Positions 1 through 9,391 of a stretch of 64,000 nucleotides of DNA are shown in pieces. Both the position numbers and the translations under genes were made by a program. Where the stretch lies: NCBI GenBank assembly GCA_025359905.1, contig JANYDF010000107.1, forward strand, positions 1 to 64,000, in the 5' to 3' direction. The notes under the pieces were generated by a model that saw only the letters and a list, made by a program, of their open reading frames with translations, had not been told where the DNA came from and ran no database searches. The DNA comes from Rhodospirillales bacterium. Its GTDB lineage: Bacteria > Pseudomonadota > Alphaproteobacteria > Acetobacterales > Acetobacteraceae. Each line of letters opens with the position of its first letter. The first letter of the stretch is position 1.

Positions 1-174
1 TTGATGCCTTGTGCCGGTGGTGTCCGGCCGCGCACTCCCACCCGGATAGTTCCGCAGGAGTCTCTCATCACTTAGCTATGGCGTCAATCGAGGGAGGCTC
101 ATGCCGGCTTTGCCCTCATTCGGTCCGCCCAGCACGCCCAGCACGCCAAACCGGCAACTGGCCACCGAGCGCCG

Positions 175-1647
175 CTATAGGAAGCGCCGCATTGTCTCGA
201 TGGCGCCTGCGCTGTGCAGTAGCGCTAGGGCTTCAGTGTAGGGCTGCACGAAGCGTGGCTCGTCCACCAGGTCGGCGAACACCGCACGGTTTTCGATGAA
301 GGCGGTTGGGTTGGTGCGATTGCGCGCAGCGGCCTGCATGAGGGAGGCTTTCAACGGATCGACCACGATGATCGGATTGCCAGATTCGTCCGTCCCTTCA
401 GCATAGCGTGCCCAACTGGCCACGATCGCGGCGCTGCGGCGGATGCTGGCGGTGCCGGTGGCGAGTTGCTCGCGCACGACTGGCAGCAGGAATTTCGGGA
501 TGCGGTCCGACGTCTCTGCACACAAGCGCGCCAGAGTGTCCTTCACTTCAGGGTTGCCGAAGCGTTCCACGAGCGTCTTGCAATACGCGATGAGATCGAC
601 TCCGGGCACCGGCCGCAGGGTCGGTATCGCTTCGTCCCTCCAATAGCCCATTAGCAAATCTGGCCAGAACTGGTTGGCCATCACCTCATGCGCATACCGA
701 TATCCGGCCAGCACGCCGAAATAGCAGATCGCTTGGTGGCCCGCGTTAAGCAGCCGCAGTTTCATCAACTCGTACGGCAGCACATCGTGCACGAGTTGCA
801 CGCCAACGCGCTCAAACGGTGGGCGGCCCTGCGGGAAATGGTCCTCGACTACCCATTGGGTGAATGGCTCGCATACCACTGGCCAAGCGTCCTGCACGCC
901 GAATCGCTCGGCAAGTTGCGCTCGGTCGGCGTCGCTGGTGACGGGCGTGATGCGGTCCACCATGTCGTTTGGGAATGCGACGTTTTGGGCTATCCATTCG
1001 CCGAGGCTGGCATCCTTGCGCCGTGCGAAGGCGGTGAACGACCGGCGCGCCACGTCCCCGTTGCCTTGCACGTTATCGCAGGATAGCACGGTGAACGGTG
1101 CAATGCCGCGCGCCCGCCGCCGCCGCAGTGCTTCTACCACCACGCCGAACACGGTGCCGGGCACCGCGTTTTCCTCCAGGTCGCATGCCACGCCAGTATT
1201 GGCGAAGTCGAACTCCCCGGTGACATGGTGGAAGTTGTAGCCTCCCTCGGTGATGGTCAGCGAAACGATACGCGTGCTGGGGGCGACCATGAGTTCTAAC
1301 ACCGCTTCGGGGTCGTCCGGCAAGAATTTGTAGTCCAGCATCGAACCGATGACCCGTGCCGTGTAATGGCCGTCGGGGTGCTTGATCATCATGGTATAGA
1401 GGCAGTCCTGCGCATGCATGGCATCACGCATTTTCGTATCGCCTGGCAGCAGGCCGATGCCGCATAGGCCCCACTGCATTGCCTCGCCACGCGCCATCAG
1501 GTCGTCAAGGTACACCGCTTGATGCGCGCGGTGAAAGCCGCCAACGCCGATATGCACGATGCCGACTGAGGCGCGAGCGCGGTCGTAGCCGGGCCGTGCC
1601 ACTGCGGCGGGCAAATTCGTCAGCGTGCCGTTGCGAAGTTGCAGCAA
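175..1647 (-). CDS. mtlK: Mannitol 2-dehydrogenase (polyol-specific long-chain dehydrogenase)
   Basis: A cytoplasmic NAD-dependent enzyme that oxidises mannitol, and probably related polyols, to fructose. The 490-aa length fits the family. The Rossmann segment VHIGVGGFHRAHQ lies at residues 31-43. The family catalytic pattern is complete: Asn192, then Lys296, Asn301 and His304 in KLRLLNAGH. The start is taken as TTG at 1647, because AGGAG at 1655-1659 lies 8 nt upstream and the nearby ATG at 1652-1654 is out of frame. It is divergent from the sugar ABC operon across a 583-bp region with two palindromes, so the two units may be co-regulated. D-arabinitol or fructuronate dehydrogenase activity are alternatives within the same superfamily, but the close agreement with known mannitol dehydrogenase residue spacing favours mannitol. 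Confidence 0.88.
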   Translation of the reverse strand: MLQLRNGTLTNLPAAVARPGYDRARASVGIVHIGVGGFHRAHQAVYLDDLMARGEAMQWGLCGIGLLPGDTKMRDAMHAQDCLYTMMIKHPDGHYTARVIGSMLDYKFLPDDPEAVLELMVAPSTRIVSLTITEGGYNFHHVTGEFDFANTGVACDLEENAVPGTVFGVVVEALRRRRARGIAPFTVLSCDNVQGNGDVARRSFTAFARRKDASLGEWIAQNVAFPNDMVDRITPVTSDADRAQLAERFGVQDAWPVVCEPFTQWVVEDHFPQGRPPFERVGVQLVHDVLPYELMKLRLLNAGHQAICYFGVLAGYRYAHEVMANQFWPDLLMGYWRDEAIPTLRPVPGVDLIAYCKTLVERFGNPEVKDTLARLCAETSDRIPKFLLPVVREQLATGTASIRRSAAIVASWARYAEGTDESGNPIIVVDPLKASLMQAAARNRTNPTAFIENRAVFADLVDEPRFVQPYTEALALLHSAGAIETMRRFL

Positions 1648-2079
1648 GGTTCATACTCCTGTCACGTCGGCAAAGCCTGTGGGCAGGCATAGCCTGGTCC
1701 ATTGGATTGTCCCGCCGCTTGGCCGGGATCACAAGTCAAAGGTTCGCAGGCTGCCCGCCGTTGGGCGGCAGAAGGATGGCAATGACGAAGCGGGCCTGCT
1801 GGGAGGCTAGGAACGGGCGCTGCTGCCGTGCCAATGGCGGCAAAAACCGGTCGGGTTGAATGACCGCTTTGGGGCGCAGTCCCGGTCGGACATGAACGAT
1901 CCCGTCTCGCTACCCGTTCGTGCGGCCAGCACCGGTCTGCGGCGCTGCGCCGGTCATCACGCATGCTGCATCAAAGGCCAGGAAACGCATACCCGCGTCC
2001 ATCTCGTTCACACGTGCGCCGCGCCGTATTGTTGCGCCCGGCGCCGTGTTGCTTGGTGCGTGATCGATCAAAAGTTACC

Positions 2080-2097
2080 TTTGCATCCGGATGCAAA
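2080..2097. promoter_or_regulatory. Palindromic operator, copy 1 (LacI-type candidate)
   Basis: The 18 bp TTTGCATCCGGATGCAAA form a perfect inverted repeat with a central CpG, the usual geometry of LacI-family operators. A second copy lies with its centre 23 bp downstream, about two helical turns. The likely binder is the LacI regulator encoded at 9392-10429 in the same operon; that link is inference. Confidence 0.7.
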
Positions 2098-2102
2098 ATC
2101 CT

Positions 2103-2120
2103 CTTGCATCCGGATGCAAG
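2103..2120. promoter_or_regulatory. Palindromic operator, copy 2 (LacI-type candidate)
   Basis: The 18 bp CTTGCATCCGGATGCAAG are a perfect palindrome sharing the 16-bp core TTGCATCCGGATGCAA with copy 1. Both copies are on the same face of the helix, which suits cooperative binding of two regulator dimers. Confidence 0.7.
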
Positions 2121-2230
2121 CTTGGTAGGCTTCCCTTTACGGCAGACCCGGGCATTAGTTCCGCCGGCTGTCATGGGAAGGAAACGCGGCGTGTTCGAAC
2201 ACAGCGGCCAATGCGCATGACACTGCCGGC

Positions 2231-3186
2231 ATGACGATCAAGATCGGAATCGTCGGCACCGGACTGGTTGGAAGCAGTTGGGCTATCGTATTTGCACGAG
2301 CCGGCTGTGCCGTCGCCATGTACGACAGCGTGCCGGGTGCTGCAGAGCGGGCCGCCGTAACGATCCGGCTGCGGCTCGGCGACCTGGCGCGCGCCGGGCT
2401 CATCGCGGATGCCGAGGCGGTGCATGCCAGGATTAGGGTCGCAGATACGCTCGCCGGCGCGCTGATGGATGCCGAATATGTGCAGGAGAGCGTTTTCGAG
2501 CGCGTGGACGTGAAGGCCGCTGTGTATAGCCAGATTGACGGCGTCATCGGCCAGAACACGATCGTTGGCAGTTCTTCGTCTGGCATCCCGGCGTCTGAAT
2601 TCACGGAGCACGTGGCCTGCCGCGCCCGGTGCTTGGTCGCCCATCCGGTTAATCCGCCCTATTTGATCCCGGTTGTCGAATTGGTCCCGGCACCATGGAC
2701 GGCACCATCCACTGTGCAACGTGCGCGCGCCCTCATGGAGCAGGCCGGGCAAGCCCCGGTCGAGATGACCCGCGAAGCCGAGGCTTCATTCTCAACCGGC
2801 TGCAAGGCGTGCTGCTGATGGAGGCATGGCGGCTGGTCGAGGAAGGTTTGGCCAGCGCTGCGGATGTAGACCGGACCATCAGCGAGGGGCTCGGACTGCG
2901 CTGGAGCTTCATGGGGCCGTTCGAAACGATCGATTTGAACGCCCCCGGCGGCATCGCCGACTACGCCGCCCGGTTGGGACCGCTGTACCAGCGTATCGCT
3001 GCCTCGCGTTCCGAACACCATGTTTGGGACGCCAGCCTGATTGCTGAGATCGAGCGTCAACGCCGCGAAGTGCTGCCGCACGCGGACTTGGCCGAGCGCA
3101 GTGCGTGGCGCGACCGCCGGCTGATGGCTTTGGCCAAACACAAGCGCGACGCGGCTGCCGCCGGAAGCGGTGTTGCGACACCATGA
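2231..3186 (+). pseudogene. L-gulonate 3-dehydrogenase / lambda-crystallin-like 3-hydroxyacyl-CoA dehydrogenase, frameshifted
   Basis: An NAD-dependent 3-hydroxy-acid dehydrogenase related to lambda-crystallin (L-gulonate 3-dehydrogenase). The first frame (2231-2818) gives the Rossmann motif GTGLVGSSWA and the substrate-loop motif HPVNPPYLIPVVELVP. The C-terminal domain (FILNRLQ, EAWRLVEEGLAS, SEGLGLRW, MGPFETIDLN) continues in the next frame up to 3186. One G appears to be missing in the GG at 2782-2783; restoring it joins REAE to GFILNRLQ and gives a protein of about 318 aa, normal for the family. The stop overlaps the start of the ABC ATPase gene (ATGA), so it belongs to that operon. As written the product would lose its C-terminal half. 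A sequencing error in a G run is a real alternative. Confidence 0.85.
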
Positions 3187-4712
3187 GTGCTGCCGTCACG
3201 CTAACCCCGCCACCCGAGGCTGCGCTGTCGCTTGATATCGACGCGGTCACCAAGTCGTACGGGCCGACGATCGCGCTACGCGGCGTTAGTTTTGATCTGC
3301 GGCGCGGCGAAGTTCATGCGCTGCTCGGCGAGAACGGTGCAGGCAAGTCAACGCTGGTTAAGATCCTCAGCGGGATCGTGAAGCCTGATAACGGCAGTGT
3401 CCGTCTGGGTGGGCAGCGATTCGCGCCGCACTCGCTGATGGCCGCACGGGCAGCCGGGGTGTCCACGGCGTTCCAGGAACTCAGCTTACTGCCGAACTTG
3501 ACGGTCGCCACCAATCTGACGTTGCCCAAGCAGCGCAAGGGTCTTCTGGGCTTGGCTTCGCGCCGCCTGAACGAGGCATATGCGGCGCAATTGCTGGCCG
3601 AATGCGACGCTGCCGATATTTCGCCCGGCGCGCTGGTCAGCGATTTGTCGCTGGCCGAGAAGCAGCGGGTGGAGATCGTCCGTGCGGTCAGCCACCGGCC
3701 GCGCCTGCTCATCCTCGACGAACCGACGGCCGCCCTTGCCGAACCCGAATGGTTATTCCGCATCGTCGAACGGTTGGCGGCGTCCGGCACCGGCGTGCTG
3801 TACATCTCGCATCGGTTGGCAGAAGTGCGTCGGCTGTGCCGGCGCGGCACGGTGCTGCGCAACGGCGAAAGCATTGGCACCGTCGATCTGGCCAATGCAC
3901 GGGACGGCGATATTTTCCGCATGATGGTCGGGCGCGGCGCCGAGGAGCCTGCGGACGCGACGGCGACGCCAGTTCGGCGCGACGCACCATTGGCCGTCAC
4001 GCTCCGCGATTTGCGTGGCCCCGGTGTCGACGGCATTAGCCTGAACCTGCATCGTGGTGAGATTGTCGGCGTGGCGGCCTTGGAAGGGCAGGGGCAGCGC
4101 GAGCTGTTCCGTATGCTGGGCGGTGCGGCGCCAATCCTCAGCGGCGATGTCGCGGTGGAAGGCAAACCGGTGCAGTTCGCCTCGCCATTGCAGGCGCTGC
4201 GCGCCGGCATCGGTTTCGTGCCGGAAGAACGCAAGATCGAGGGCATTTTTCTCGGCTTGACGACAGCGAGCAATATTTCGCTGCCAATCCTGGGCCGGTT
4301 GCTGCGTTTTGGTCTTATCGACCGTACGCGCGAGCGCGCCGAAGTCGGACGCGCGGCAGCGCTGGTTGATTTGGCGGCACGCTATGTCGGCATGCGGATT
4401 TCGGCGCTGTCGGGCGGTAATCAACAAAAGGCGTTGATCGCGCGCGTATTGCTGTCGGGCGCCCGTAACTTGGTGCTGTTCGACCCGACGCGCGGCGTCG
4501 ATGTCGGCACCAAAGAAGTTATCTATGGCGTGATCCGCGACTTCACGGCCAAGGGCGGCAGTGTGCTGTTATATTCGACTGAATTATCAGAGCTGGTTCA
4601 TCTGTCCGACCGCTGCTTGGCATTGTATCGCGGCCGGATTGTGGGCGAGGCTGCCGGTGCGGCACTAACCGAGGAGCGCTTGGTGTCGCTGGCGACCGGT
4701 CATGGCGAATAA
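3183..4712 (+). CDS. Sugar ABC transporter ATPase (CUT2/RbsA type)
   Basis: Energises uptake of a monosaccharide or polyol on the cytoplasmic face of the membrane. The 509-aa protein has two tandem ABC domains, as in RbsA/XylG. Domain 1 has Walker [10 protein letters not shown], signature LSLAEKQRVEIVRA and Walker [12 protein letters not shown]. Domain 2 begins near residue 285 and has the degenerate Walker A typical of the second RbsA domain (AALEGQGQREL) with signature [15 protein letters not shown]. The start ATG at 3183 overlaps the stop of the upstream dehydrogenase. Two permeases and a periplasmic binding protein follow directly. The substrate cannot be read from the ATPase. Confidence 0.93.
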   Translation: MSAAVTLTPPPEAALSLDIDAVTKSYGPTIALRGVSFDLRRGEVHALLGENGAGKSTLVKILSGIVKPDNGSVRLGGQRFAPHSLMAARAAGVSTAFQELSLLPNLTVATNLTLPKQRKGLLGLASRRLNEAYAAQLLAECDAADISPGALVSDLSLAEKQRVEIVRAVSHRPRLLILDEPTAALAEPEWLFRIVERLAASGTGVLYISHRLAEVRRLCRRGTVLRNGESIGTVDLANARDGDIFRMMVGRGAEEPADATATPVRRDAPLAVTLRDLRGPGVDGISLNLHRGEIVGVAALEGQGQRELFRMLGGAAPILSGDVAVEGKPVQFASPLQALRAGIGFVPEERKIEGIFLGLTTASNISLPILGRLLRFGLIDRTRERAEVGRAAALVDLAARYVGMRISALSGGNQQKALIARVLLSGARNLVLFDPTRGVDVGTKEVIYGVIRDFTAKGGSVLLYSTELSELVHLSDRCLALYRGRIVGEAAGAALTEERLVSLATGHGE

Positions 4713-4721
4713 GGACCGGAC

Positions 4722-5708
4722 ATGAACGCGCCGGTTTCTAATGCTGTTACGCGTTCATTGCTGCGGCGCCTGCTAGGCAATGGCACGCTGATCGTGGCGT
4801 TCATTTATGCTCTGCTGTTCACGATTTTTGCATCAAGGCAATCGGATGCATTGTCGCAGACCAGCATTACAGATTTATTTAACAATGCAGCGCCGTTGGC
4901 GCTTGCGGCGGCTGGCGGCTCATTGGTGGTGCTGACCCGCGGCTTCGACTTGTCGGTGGCCGGCGTGGTGGCGCTCAGCAACGTGCTGATGGCGACGCAA
5001 GTCGGCGAGGGGCCGCAACAGGCTCTGCTCGGGCTCGCTGTCGTTTGCACCGCTGGCCTGCTTGTTGGCGCGGTGAATGGAATCTTGGTCGCCTATATTC
5101 GGCTGCAATCCATCGCATCGACACTTGCGACAATGATCGTCACCTCCGGGCTGGCGCTGCTGGTGCTGGATGCGCCGGGCGGCACCGTGCCGGACTTCGT
5201 TGCTGATACGCTGACCGATTCCGCTGCCGGCATCGTGCCAGTTGCCGCGCTGATCCTGCTGGCGGTGGTGCTGATCTGGCTGTTGTTGCGGCGCACCGAT
5301 TGGGGCGTGGCGTTGTATGCGGTCGGGGCCGATGAGACGGCGGCCGGGCTGGCTGGGATTCGCACCCGGCGGGTGAAGTTCTTCGCTTACTGCCTCGCGG
5401 GCGTGTTCTACGCGCTGTCCGGCTACATGCTCAGCGCACTGACCGCGACTGGCAATCCGAACGCGGGCAACTCGTATTTGCTACTCACCTTCGCAGCCAT
5501 CGCCATCGGCGGCACGTCTTTCAGCGGTGGGCGCGGCGGCGTGGTCGGCGCCATGCTGGGGGCGGCAACACTGACGCTGTTGCAGAAGGTGCTGTTCTCC
5601 GCAGGCGTGTCGTCGTTTTACACCGGTATCTTCCAAGGCGTGGTGATGATCCTCGCCGTGCTCGTCGCGGCCACGTCAGACCGCTTTGCCAGTGGGAGGC
5701 GCGCATGA
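4722..5708 (+). CDS. Sugar ABC transporter permease (CUT2/RbsC type), subunit 1
   Basis: An inner-membrane channel subunit of the importer, 328 aa, with eight or more hydrophobic segments spread from residue 20 to 320. It carries family motifs LVVLTRGFDLSVAGVVALSN near residue 70 and AIAIGGTSFSGGRGGVVGAM near residue 260. It starts 9 bp after the ATPase gene and its stop overlaps the next permease start (ATGA). Two different permease genes suggest a heterodimeric channel instead of the RbsC homodimer. Confidence 0.92.
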   Translation: MNAPVSNAVTRSLLRRLLGNGTLIVAFIYALLFTIFASRQSDALSQTSITDLFNNAAPLALAAAGGSLVVLTRGFDLSVAGVVALSNVLMATQVGEGPQQALLGLAVVCTAGLLVGAVNGILVAYIRLQSIASTLATMIVTSGLALLVLDAPGGTVPDFVADTLTDSAAGIVPVAALILLAVVLIWLLLRRTDWGVALYAVGADETAAGLAGIRTRRVKFFAYCLAGVFYALSGYMLSALTATGNPNAGNSYLLLTFAAIAIGGTSFSGGRGGVVGAMLGAATLTLLQKVLFSAGVSSFYTGIFQGVVMILAVLVAATSDRFASGRRA

Positions 5709-6748
5709 GTCCACCAGCCGATACGCGTGGTTTGCGCCGCGCCGGGTTGGGCAGCGATGTGTGGAACGCCATCGCCCTGTTCGGGCTGACGGCGCTGCTC
5801 ATCATCGCGTCACGCTGGATCAGTTCCGGCTTCGGTGGCTGGGAGCAGACCAAGGCGATCTTGGTGCTGTCGAGCTTCGTTGTCGTGGTGGCGTTCGGCC
5901 AGCAACTGGTGATCTTGACCGGCGGGCTCGACCTGTCGATTGCCTCGGTCATGACCATCGGCGGTGTGTTGACATTCAATTTCGTTGGCGCATCGCCCAC
6001 GGCGCTGATCTGGGGCGTGCCATTAATTTTGCTGGTAACGGCGGCGATCGGCGGGCTGAACGGCATCGGCGTTGTGTGGCTGCGGGTGCCGCCATTCATC
6101 ATGACCTTGGCGATGGGCATCATTGTTTATGGTGCGACGCTGGGCATTACCGGGGGCACGCCGCGCGGCCAGGCGTCGCCGGCATTGTCAGCACTGTTCA
6201 CGGCCAGCGTGCTGGATGTGCCGCTGGTGATCTACTTCATGCTGGCCATCACAATTTGCGGCAGCGTGGTGCAACTTGGCACCGGCTTTGGCCGGCGGCT
6301 GTATGCGGTGGGCACCAATCCCGCTGCTGCCTATATCGCCGGGTTGCCGGTGCGCTGGTTGACCTTCCTCACTTACGCGATCAGCGGCGCTAGCGCAGGG
6401 CTAGCCGGTATTCTGATGTTCGGCTATGCGGGCGGCGCCACTCTGACCATGGGGCAGGCCTACCAACTGCCCTCCATTGCCGCGGTCGTGGTCGGCGGCA
6501 CCTCAATTCTCGGCGGCAGCGGCCTCTATATTGGCGCGGTCGGCGGCGCCCTGCTGCTGACGACGTTCTCGACGGTGATCTCCTCCCTCGGCATCGCCGA
6601 GGGCTGGCGCACCGTGATTTACGGCCTTGTCATTCTCCTCGCGCTGCTGGTGCTGCGTGAGGAGCTGTACCTCTGGGCCGGGCAGCTCGTCGCAAGACCT
6701 GTCCCGCTCCGTCAACCCGGAGAACCGGCAGCAAAACCGGACGCGTAA
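5705..6748 (+). CDS. Sugar ABC transporter permease (CUT2/RbsC type), subunit 2
   Basis: Second inner-membrane permease of the same importer, 347 aa. Family motifs are LVILTGGLDLSIASVMTIGG near residue 72 and VVVGGTSILGGSGLYIGAVG near residue 262. The gene begins inside the stop of permease 1, a translational coupling arrangement. It is paralogous to permease 1 but clearly diverged. A 27-bp gap with a strong ribosome site (AGGAGGA) leads to the binding-protein gene. Confidence 0.92.
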   Translation: MSPPADTRGLRRAGLGSDVWNAIALFGLTALLIIASRWISSGFGGWEQTKAILVLSSFVVVVAFGQQLVILTGGLDLSIASVMTIGGVLTFNFVGASPTALIWGVPLILLVTAAIGGLNGIGVVWLRVPPFIMTLAMGIIVYGATLGITGGTPRGQASPALSALFTASVLDVPLVIYFMLAITICGSVVQLGTGFGRRLYAVGTNPAAAYIAGLPVRWLTFLTYAISGASAGLAGILMFGYAGGATLTMGQAYQLPSIAAVVVGGTSILGGSGLYIGAVGGALLLTTFSTVISSLGIAEGWRTVIYGLVILLALLVLREELYLWAGQLVARPVPLRQPGEPAAKPDA

Positions 6749-6775
6749 ACAGCACCTACTCTCAGGAGGACTTTC

Positions 6776-7996
6776 ATGAACTGGAATACGATCCGCAGTG
6801 GATTGGTCAATACGGCTGTCGCCGCCGGGCTGCTGGCCGGTGTGGCTGGGGCGGCAAATGCCGACGATAAGAAGCTCAAGATTTATCTAAGCCTGAGCTA
6901 CAGCGGTAATTCGTGGCAGAGCGAAGCTGCGAACATCGTCAAGGCGCTGGCCGCGACGCCGCCGTACGACAAGGCCATCGAGCTGAAGGAAGTCATCTCC
7001 GGCACCGACGTGCAGGCGCAGATTTCCGCTTACGAGAGCATGATCTCCGACGGCGCCGCCGGCATCATCAGCTTCCCGGTCTCGCCGACCGGCCTGAACC
7101 GCGCCATTCGCAAGGGCTGCGACAAGGGCACGCTGTTCTTCATGTACGACGGCACCGTGACCGAGCCGTGCGCCTACAACGTCAGCTACATCACCGCAGG
7201 CTTCGGCGAGAATACCGCGCAGGCGCTGGTGAACGTGCTTGGCGGCAAGGGCAACATCTTCCTCAGCCGTGGCGTGCCGGGCAACTCGGTGGATAAGCGT
7301 CACACCGATGGCGCCATGGCCATCTTCAAGAAGTATCCCGGCATCAAGGTGATTGCCGAATACTACGGCATGTGGAGCGATCAAACCACGCAGTCCGAAA
7401 CCGCCAAGGCACTCGCGGCGCATCCGGACGTGGACGGTATTTGGGCGCAGGCCGGTGAAGACGGGGCCATCAAGGCGCTGCTGGCGACCGGGTCGAAGAA
7501 ATTGGTTCCGGTGGTTGGCGAAAACTCCAACGGTTTCCGTTTGGCGCTGGCAAATCCGGCGTACCAGGCTGCTGGCTTCAAGGGCGTGTCGTCCGGCTCG
7601 CCGCCGGCCACGGCTGGCTATGCGTTCAAGCTGATGATGGAAATGCTGACCAAGGGCCGCAAGCTCACCACGCACAACATCGAATACCCGTTGCCGTGGG
7701 TGCCCGCCGAAGGCGTGAAGCTGTGCCCGGGCGACCGCTTCGAGAACGGCTGCAACACCTTCCCCGCTGGTAAGGTGCCTGATTCGTTCGTGACCGAAGT
7801 GTTCGAAGCCAACCTGCTGCCGGAACTGTCGCTGGTGACCGCGCTGGACGGCAAGCCGACCCCCGGCATGACCATCCAGCCGCTGCCCGGCGAAGTGACG
7901 GCGGCGCCGGACACCCCCGGCATCAACTGCCAGAAGTGCAATGGCAATGGCGACATCTATGCGCTGACCAAGATCAAGGCGACTGTGCAGCCCTGA
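6776..7996 (+). CDS. Periplasmic sugar-binding protein of the CUT2 transporter
   Basis: Captures the transported sugar or polyol in the periplasm. It is 406 aa with a Sec signal peptide of about 29 residues ending in GVAGAANA/DD. The body resembles periplasmic binding protein family 1 (for example ISFPVSPTGLNRAI, then PDVDGIWAQAGEDGAIKALL). It starts at an ATG after AGGAGGACTTTC. It is longer than RbsB-like proteins (about 300 aa): an extension after residue 300 ends with a CxxC pair (NCQKCNGNGD), unusual for this family and possibly a disulfide or metal site. A strong hairpin after the gene separates it from the downstream enzymes, a usual arrangement for high binding-protein expression. Confidence 0.88.
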   Translation: MNWNTIRSGLVNTAVAAGLLAGVAGAANADDKKLKIYLSLSYSGNSWQSEAANIVKALAATPPYDKAIELKEVISGTDVQAQISAYESMISDGAAGIISFPVSPTGLNRAIRKGCDKGTLFFMYDGTVTEPCAYNVSYITAGFGENTAQALVNVLGGKGNIFLSRGVPGNSVDKRHTDGAMAIFKKYPGIKVIAEYYGMWSDQTTQSETAKALAAHPDVDGIWAQAGEDGAIKALLATGSKKLVPVVGENSNGFRLALANPAYQAAGFKGVSSGSPPATAGYAFKLMMEMLTKGRKLTTHNIEYPLPWVPAEGVKLCPGDRFENGCNTFPAGKVPDSFVTEVFEANLLPELSLVTALDGKPTPGMTIQPLPGEVTAAPDTPGINCQKCNGNGDIYALTKIKATVQP

Positions 7997-8008
7997 TCCG
8001 AACGGCGC

Positions 8009-8036
8009 CCGGCCGGCACAGCGATGTGCCGGCCGG
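8009..8036 (+). terminator. Hairpin after the sugar-binding protein gene
   Basis: A perfect 12-bp stem (CCGGCCGGCACA pairing with TGTGCCGGCCGG) closes a GCGA tetraloop at 8021-8024. No T-run follows, so it more likely stabilises the upstream mRNA or attenuates transcription than acts as a full intrinsic terminator. Confidence 0.65.
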
Positions 8037-8082
8037 TGCGTGGTTGCCAGCTAGGATGCGACTGAATTAGAGGGATTTGAAC

Positions 8083-9369
8083 ATGATCCGGTATCTCAAG
8101 AAGGGTGCAACCGAGGCGGAGACCGCTGAAGCGGACCGTAAGGTGCGCCACACCGTCGAGGCGATTCTTGAGGACGTTGCCCAGCGCGGCGATGCTGCCA
8201 TCCGCGACTTGTCGATCCGCTTCGACAAATGGGAACCGGCGCGGTTCCGCTTGTCGGACGACGAGATCCAGGCGCTGATCCGCAGCCTGCCCGATCAGAC
8301 CATCGAGGACATCAAGTTTGCCCAGGCGCAAATCCGCCGCTTCGCCGAAGCGCAGCGCGCCAGCCTGCAAGATTTCGAAATCGAGACGCTGCCTGGCATC
8401 CGGCTGGGCCAGAAGAATATCCCGGTCAATTCGGTCGGCTGCTACGTGCCGGGCGGGCGCTACCCGATGGTGGCGTCGGCGCATATGAGCGTGGTGACGG
8501 CGCGGGTGGCCGGGGTGAAGCGGGTGATCGCCTGCACGCCGCCGCTCAATGGCGTGGCCCCGGCGGCCACGGTCGCCGCGATGGCGCTCGGTGGCGCGGA
8601 CGAAATTTATCTGCTCGGCGGCATCCAGGCAGTGGCGATGATGGCGCTAGGCACCGAAACCGTTCAGGCCGTGGATATGCTGGTTGGCCCAGGCAATGCC
8701 TATGTGGCGGAAGCCAAGCGGCAATTGTACGGCCGCGTCGGCATCGATCTGTTTGCCGGCCCGACCGAAACGCTGATCATCGCCGACGATACGTGCGACG
8801 CCGAGATGTGCGCGACCGATCTGCTCGGGCAGGCCGAACATGGACCGACTTCGCCGGCCATCCTGCTGACCACATCCGCCAAGATTGCCGAGGGCATCGA
8901 GGTCGAGATCGCCCGGCAATTGGCTCGCCTGCCGACCGCCGATGTTGCCAGCGTGGCATGGCGCGACCACGGCCAGGTCATCCTGTGCGACACCGACGAG
9001 GAAATGCTGACCGAAGCCGACCGGATCGCATCGGAGCATGTGCAGGTGATGACGCGCGATCCGCGTTGGTTCCTGGCCAATATGACCAACTACGGCGCGT
9101 TGTTTCTGGGCAAGGAAACCAACGTTGCGTATGGCGACAAGGTGATCGGCACCAACCACACGCTGCCGACCAAGAAGGCGGCGCGGTACACTGGCGGGTT
9201 GTGGGTCGGCAAGTTCCTCAAGACCTGCACCTATCAACAGGTCGATCCGGCGGCGACCGCGATGATCGGCGAGTATTGCTCGCGGCTGTGCGCCATTGAG
9301 AACTTCGCGGGACACAAGGAGCAGGCGGATTTGCGCGTGCGCCGTTATGGCGGCAAGAACACCGTCTGA
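8083..9369 (+). CDS. HisD-family dehydrogenase (sulfopropanediol 3-dehydrogenase HpsN-like)
   Basis: A Zn- and NAD-dependent two-step alcohol dehydrogenase of the histidinol dehydrogenase family that would oxidise a hydroxymethyl group to a carboxylate. The 428-aa protein keeps the metal pair Gln250/His253 ([12 protein letters not shown]), the catalytic Glu318-His319 (ASEHVQV) and Asp352. The context is sugar catabolism with no his genes, so a biosynthetic HisD role is unlikely. HpsN and other HisD paralogues that act on polyol-like substrates are the nearest functional models. The ATG at 8083 is chosen because AGAGGGA lies at 8069-8075; a TTG at 8077 is possible. The true substrate is unknown. 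Confidence 0.75.
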   Translation: MIRYLKKGATEAETAEADRKVRHTVEAILEDVAQRGDAAIRDLSIRFDKWEPARFRLSDDEIQALIRSLPDQTIEDIKFAQAQIRRFAEAQRASLQDFEIETLPGIRLGQKNIPVNSVGCYVPGGRYPMVASAHMSVVTARVAGVKRVIACTPPLNGVAPAATVAAMALGGADEIYLLGGIQAVAMMALGTETVQAVDMLVGPGNAYVAEAKRQLYGRVGIDLFAGPTETLIIADDTCDAEMCATDLLGQAEHGPTSPAILLTTSAKIAEGIEVEIARQLARLPTADVASVAWRDHGQVILCDTDEEMLTEADRIASEHVQVMTRDPRWFLANMTNYGALFLGKETNVAYGDKVIGTNHTLPTKKAARYTGGLWVGKFLKTCTYQQVDPAATAMIGEYCSRLCAIENFAGHKEQADLRVRRYGGKNTV

Positions 9370-9391
9370 TCATCACGGCGGCGAGGGCGGC

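Larger units (their letters stand above)
1648..2230. other. Divergent intergenic region between mtlK and the CUT2 sugar operon
   Basis: This 583-bp stretch holds no convincing gene: the short open frames in it lack family-like sequence and ribosome sites. Its one clear content is the pair of perfect palindromes at 2080-2120, about 110 bp upstream of the plus-strand operon and 430 bp upstream of mtlK. I could not place a -35/-10 pair with confidence on either strand. Confidence 0.6.

Noticed and set aside
9-299. Open frame of 96 aa on the plus strand at the window start
   Set aside because: It overlaps the 3' end of mtlK antisense, is Arg/Pro/Ser-rich as expected for a GC-rich shadow frame, and shows no family pattern.
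1856-2128. A 90-aa plus-strand frame in the mtlK-operon gap
   Set aside because: It has no ribosome site, runs through the palindromic operators and has unstructured composition.
8083-9369. Biosynthetic histidinol dehydrogenase (hisD)
   Set aside because: The HisD fold is right, but there are no his genes nearby and the gene sits in a sugar operon with its own LacI regulator; a catabolic paralogue is more likely.
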